A program made the position numbers and the translations under genes. Below, one piece after another: positions 6,048 to 8,695 of a stretch of 8,695 nucleotides of DNA. Every line of letters begins with the position of its first letter. Within the stretch, counting starts at the first letter, position 1. Location: contig JBOHNM010000165.1 of assembly GCA_050730675.1 (NCBI GenBank), positions 1 to 8,695 of the forward strand, given 5' to 3'. This stretch comes from JBOHNM01 sp050730675. GTDB lineage: Bacteria > Planctomycetota > Phycisphaerae > Phycisphaerales > UBA1924. Under the pieces are notes generated by a model that worked only from the letters and a program-made list of their open reading frames with translations, searched no databases and was not told the origin of the DNA.

Positions 6048-7076
6048 CTACGCCAGCCGGACTTCGCCGCCGAATTCGACACTGCGGCGTTCGGCGGCGA
6101 GGATTTCGGCGACGGCGACGGCATCGTCGAGCGTGGCGTCCACCTTCGTCGAGCCGGCGTGGATGGCGCGGAGGATGTGGCGGATCTCGCCGTCGTACCC
6201 GGTGCCCGGGGGGAGTTCGATGGGGCTCACGCCCGCGTCGTCGTAGACGAGGAGCTGCGGGGAGCGGTTGAGGTCCCACTCGACGGTGGCCTTTTCGAAT
6301 GCCGCGCGGTAGCGCATGAAGTACGGGGCGGAGGGGTGCATGGTCCAGGCGCCCTCGGCGGTGGTGTGGCGCGGGCCCTTGGCGTATTCGTAGAGGGTGG
6401 TGACGTGCTGGTCGGAGCCCTGGCTGCGGACGCTGACGGGCTTGCCGAAGCACCAGAACATGAAGTCGGCATCGTGGATGTGCAGGTCGATGATCGCGCC
6501 GCCGCTGCGTGCCACATCTTTGTAGAAGGCGGAGTTCCAGCCGGGGCCGGTTCCGAGGCGCTGGAGGACGAGGCTGCGGAGTTCGCCGTAGGTGCGTTCT
6601 TTGATCCGCTCGTGCAGCCAGTCCCATCCCGGCCAGAAGCGGATGCACATGGCGGGCATGCAGAGCAGACCTATGCCCGCGGCGAACTCGGCGAGGCGGC
6701 GGACTTCTTCGGGCTCGATGGCGACGGGCTTTTCGAGCAGCACGTGCTTGCCGGCGCGGAGGGCGGCGATGGCGAGGTCCACGTGGGTATCGGTGGGTGT
6801 GCAGATGCTGACGAGCTCGACCTTGGGATCGGCGAGGAGGTGCGCGGCATCGGCGTAGCCGTGGACTTTTGCCGGGTCGAAGAGGTTGGCGCCACCGGTG
6901 CCGAGGTTGCCGGCCTCACCGCCTTCGCCGCGGCGGCGGGCTTCGTCGGGATCGCAGACGGCGACGAGACGGGCGGGGATGCCGGAGTCGATGGCGGCGC
7001 TATACGCGCGGATGTGCGTCTGGCCCATGACCCCGAGGCCGATGACGCCGACGCCGATGGTGCGGGGGTGGGGCAT
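6048..7076 (-). CDS. Gfo/Idh/MocA family oxidoreductase, cytoplasmic
   Basis: 342 residues with no export signal. The Rossmann domain opens with GVGVIGLGVMGQTH (8-21). Next come SICTPTDTHVD and the EKP motif E115-K116-P117 (KHVLLEKPVA). The catalytic segment SGGAIIDLHIHDAD (191-204) carries the classical GGxxxDxxxHxxD pattern with D197, H201 and D204. A beta-sheet substrate domain follows. This is a typical sugar or inositol dehydrogenase of the family. The substrate, and NAD versus NADP preference, cannot be told. The ATG at 7076 sits directly before the Rossmann strand, but no clear Shine-Dalgarno precedes it. It lies 136 bases downstream of the cytoplasmic TIM-barrel gene, separated from it by the 9-base-period repeats. 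The two enzymes probably serve consecutive steps in sugar catabolism. It differs from the exported paralogue at 2438-3868 in length, signal and active-site form. Confidence 0.92.
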   Translation of the reverse strand: MPHPRTIGVGVIGLGVMGQTHIRAYSAAIDSGIPARLVAVCDPDEARRRGEGGEAGNLGTGGANLFDPAKVHGYADAAHLLADPKVELVSICTPTDTHVDLAIAALRAGKHVLLEKPVAIEPEEVRRLAEFAAGIGLLCMPAMCIRFWPGWDWLHERIKERTYGELRSLVLQRLGTGPGWNSAFYKDVARSGGAIIDLHIHDADFMFWCFGKPVSVRSQGSDQHVTTLYEYAKGPRHTTAEGAWTMHPSAPYFMRYRAAFEKATVEWDLNRSPQLLVYDDAGVSPIELPPGTGYDGEIRHILRAIHAGSTKVDATLDDAVAVAEILAAERRSVEFGGEVRLA

Positions 7077-7110
7077 GGGCGGACTTTATCAGTTGAAAGC
7101 AAAGGCGTGG

Positions 7111-7200
7111 AACTCAAAGGGCTCGAAGAGACTCAAAGGGAAAGTGTGGAAGGAGATCGTGTGACTTGCCTTGCTTTGAGATCATTGAGTCCTTTGAGTT
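7111..7200. repeat. Inverted array of degenerate 9-base repeats (NNCTCAAAG units)
   Basis: The left arm holds AACTCAAAG (7111-7119), GGCTCGAAG (7120-7128) and, after one extra base, GACTCAAAG (7130-7138). The right arm, read on the minus strand, holds AACTCAAAG (7200-7192), GACTCAATG (7191-7183) and ATCTCAAAG (7182-7174). The outer 10 bases are perfect complements. The arms could pair as an imperfect stem of about 28 bases around a 35-base loop. It fills the gap between two minus-strand genes. No T-run follows, so it is not a standard intrinsic terminator. It could be a processing or stability hairpin, or a dispersed intergenic repeat. Confidence 0.75.
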
Positions 7201-7212
7201 GAAATCGCATCG

Positions 7213-8037
7213 TCAGCCCACGAAGCGGCGCACGAGTTCCGCCGCGGTGCGGACGTCGTTCACGCGATCCTCGCGGGCTTCACGTTCGATGAGGAGGTTG
7301 ACGGCTTTCAGCTCGTGCTGGACGATACCGAAGAAGCGGGCCCAATCGACCGCACCGGTGCCGACGGCGACCTCGGTCCCCCACTCTCCGGGTGTGGTGG
7401 TCGGGATGGCGTCTTTGATGTGGACCTGCTTCACCCATGAGGCGAGGCGGTGCAGGGCATCGACGGGCTCGCCCATGCCGTAGAGGATCATGTTGGCCGG
7501 GTCGAAGTTGACGCCGAGGTTGCCGCGGCCGATTTCCTGGAGGACGCCGAGGAGCGTGGTGGCGTCCTCCTGGCCGGTTTCGAGGCCGACTTCGATGCCG
7601 CGCTCGGCGAAGGCGTCGGCGATCTGGCGGAGACGGGCGATCATGGTGCTGCGGAGTTCGTCGCCGGGCTCATGGGGAAGAAAGCCCGCGTGGAGGGTGA
7701 CCAGGCGCAGGCCGAGGCGCTGGGCGATGGCGGCGTTGGCGCGGGCGGCTTCGAGATTGGCGGGCCAGTGCTCATCGCTGCGGAGGCCGCCGGTACGACG
7801 GATGGAATCAAGCGTGGAGTAGTCCTCGCCGACGGTGCCCATCATGCCCGAGACGATGCGGATGCCGGATTGGCGGAGGATGCCCTCGGTGCTGCGCTCG
7901 TCCCAGCCCGCGGCGGCTTTGCGGATGGGGTCGAGGGCGAGTTGCACAGCGGTGACGCCGCAGGCACGGATGCGCGCGGCGAGGTCGTCGGGGCTTTGGG
8001 GGCGGAGCGTCCAGGAGCAGACACCGATGCGGGGCAT
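7213..8037 (-). CDS. Sugar phosphate isomerase/epimerase-type TIM-barrel protein, cytoplasmic
   Basis: 274 residues with no export signal. It has the xylose-isomerase-like / AP endonuclease family 2 barrel. It begins directly on the first strand (PRIGVCSWTLRP) and has TLHAGF (115-119), GLETGQE with E153, GVNFDPANM with D179, VKQVHIKDA with H206, and LLIERE with E251. E153, D179, H206 and E251 are the expected metal-ligand set. EVAVGTGAVDW (222-232) is the usual loop before the last strands. Members interconvert sugars or keto-sugars; the exact reaction is unknown. The ATG at 8037 has GGAG with a 9-base spacer. The gene lies 79 bases downstream of the zinc-ribbon membrane protein and 136 bases upstream of the cytoplasmic dehydrogenase. 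That dehydrogenase is its likely pathway partner. Confidence 0.9.
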   Translation of the reverse strand: MPRIGVCSWTLRPQSPDDLAARIRACGVTAVQLALDPIRKAAAGWDERSTEGILRQSGIRIVSGMMGTVGEDYSTLDSIRRTGGLRSDEHWPANLEAARANAAIAQRLGLRLVTLHAGFLPHEPGDELRSTMIARLRQIADAFAERGIEVGLETGQEDATTLLGVLQEIGRGNLGVNFDPANMILYGMGEPVDALHRLASWVKQVHIKDAIPTTTPGEWGTEVAVGTGAVDWARFFGIVQHELKAVNLLIEREAREDRVNDVRTAAELVRRFVG

Positions 8038-8046
8038 GTTGCGGAT

Positions 8047-8050
8047 CTCC
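8047..8050 (-). promoter_or_regulatory. Ribosome binding site of the cytoplasmic TIM-barrel gene
   Basis: GGAG on the minus strand, 9 bases before the ATG at 8037, within a GGAGATC context like that of the fucosidase gene. It supports the chosen start. Confidence 0.6.
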
Positions 8051-8116
8051 GTCGAGGGACAGGCTCGCGATCGGCACGCGGCCGGGATCGCGACGTGGCG
8101 ACAATAGCCGAACGCG

Positions 8117-8695
8117 TCAGTGCTTGCGTTCGACGATGGGCCACTCGGTCCAGGCCCACCACAACTCCTGCGTTCTTACGACATCGACCTCGTGGCCGCA
8201 CTCGGGGCAGCGGACGAGTCCCGCGGCGGCGTCGAGTTGGGCTGCGCCGCCGAGGTCGTAGCGGCAGTGCGGGCAAAGGCGGAAATTCGCACGGGCGGCC
8301 GATGCACGCAGACGCCCGCGCCAGTGGAAGTGCAGGATGGTCGCGGCGGCGGCGAGCACCATCGGCGGAACGAATGCAAACCGCATGACCTGTTGAGTGA
8401 ATCCCTTCGAAGCGGCGGCGGCGGACTTGGGCGCCCAGAGGACCAGTACCAGCAGCGTCAGAGCCCAGATCGCGACGCCGCCGACAAAGAAGCCGCCGAG
8501 CAGGAGGTACTGCCGCTTGAGGCAGGGGAGTTGTTTTGCGGCTTCGTCGCGGGTCATGGGATGCTCGGGGGAGAATATGGCGAGGCTGCCCGGCGTCGAG
8601 CTGCTGACTCCGATATCTTCTTCGGGCGCTCCGTGCGAGCGCCATTCGAGCAACGCCATGCCGCCAACATCGTCCAACGCCGCCGTCCTCAACAC
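8117..8695 (-). CDS. Two-helix membrane protein with C-terminal zinc ribbon (5' end uncertain, may run off window)
   Basis: No named family is recognised. The frame is open to the window edge (192 codons counted from a GTG at 8695). Internal ATGs at 8659 and 8557 would give about 180 or 146 residues. None of these starts has a clear Shine-Dalgarno. The third codon position stays G/C-rich upstream of 8557, so the longer form is credible. Counting from 8695, hydrophobic segments lie near 63-88 and 103-125. A four-cysteine zinc ribbon follows: CPHC (141-144, in CPHCRYDLGG) and CPEC (163-166, in VRCPECGH). The tail is Trp-rich (ELWWAWTEW). C-x2-C-x-YDL...CPECG ribbons recur on small membrane proteins of planctomycetes; that is general knowledge, and their function is not established. 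It is co-directional with the TIM-barrel gene 79 bases downstream; co-transcription is possible but not shown. Confidence 0.72.
   Translation of the reverse strand: MLRTAALDDVGGMALLEWRSHGAPEEDIGVSSSTPGSLAIFSPEHPMTRDEAAKQLPCLKRQYLLLGGFFVGGVAIWALTLLVLVLWAPKSAAAASKGFTQQVMRFAFVPPMVLAAAATILHFHWRGRLRASAARANFRLCPHCRYDLGGAAQLDAAAGLVRCPECGHEVDVVRTQELWWAWTEWPIVERKH

Noticed and set aside
6018..6050. Possible terminator in the 92-base convergent gap after apbE and the cytoplasmic dehydrogenase
   Set aside because: GCTCGTCGAGC is a palindrome with almost no loop, and GCCC...GGGC pairs over only four bases with a long loop. No T-run follows in either direction.
6006..7202. A 398-codon plus-strand open frame
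   Set aside because: It is antisense to the cytoplasmic dehydrogenase and shows only composition-driven Gly/Ala/Asp/Val sequence. The frames at 7450-8388 and 1366-2304 were rejected for the same reason.

Overview
The window is high-GC, tightly packed bacterial DNA. It most resembles a planctomycete, possibly Phycisphaerae-like. That is an inference from four things: paired Gfo/Idh/MocA dehydrogenases and xylose-isomerase-like TIM barrels, repeated NRREFV twin-arginine signals, a secreted sulfatase-modifying-factor-type domain, and a small membrane protein with a CPHCRYDL...CPECG zinc ribbon. No RNA gene, mobile element, CRISPR array or prophage was seen. Eight protein-coding genes fill almost all of the window, and the largest gap is 136 bases.

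Block B (minus strand, 4875 down to 1) reads in transcription order: an exported SUMF1/EgtB/PvdO-type protein without the formylglycine-generating enzyme (FGE) cysteine motif; a Tat-exported Gfo/Idh/MocA oxidoreductase, coupled by a GTGA overlap; a Tat-exported sugar isomerase/epimerase-type TIM barrel; and a secreted GH29 alpha-L-fucosidase whose last residues lie beyond the left edge. All four products appear to be sent out of the cytoplasm. I read this as a possible extracytoplasmic cassette for fucose-containing glycans. The dehydrogenase and TIM barrel could give an oxidative (3-keto) route beside the classical fucosidase.

In the middle, on the plus strand, is a lipoprotein ApbE (FAD:protein FMN transferase, 4918-5955). 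It is divergent from block B with only 42 bases between start codons.

Block A (minus strand, 8695 down to 6048) reads: a two-helix membrane protein with a zinc ribbon (5' end uncertain), a cytoplasmic TIM-barrel isomerase/epimerase, and a cytoplasmic Gfo/Idh/MocA oxidoreductase. The window therefore carries two dehydrogenase/TIM-barrel pairs, one with export signals and one without.

Two intergenic regions hold degenerate repeats with a 9-base period. One forms a long imperfect inverted repeat between the two block A enzymes. The other is a short purine-rich tandem repeat ahead of the Tat-exported TIM barrel. Several very long open frames lie antisense to these genes; I treat them as composition artefacts.
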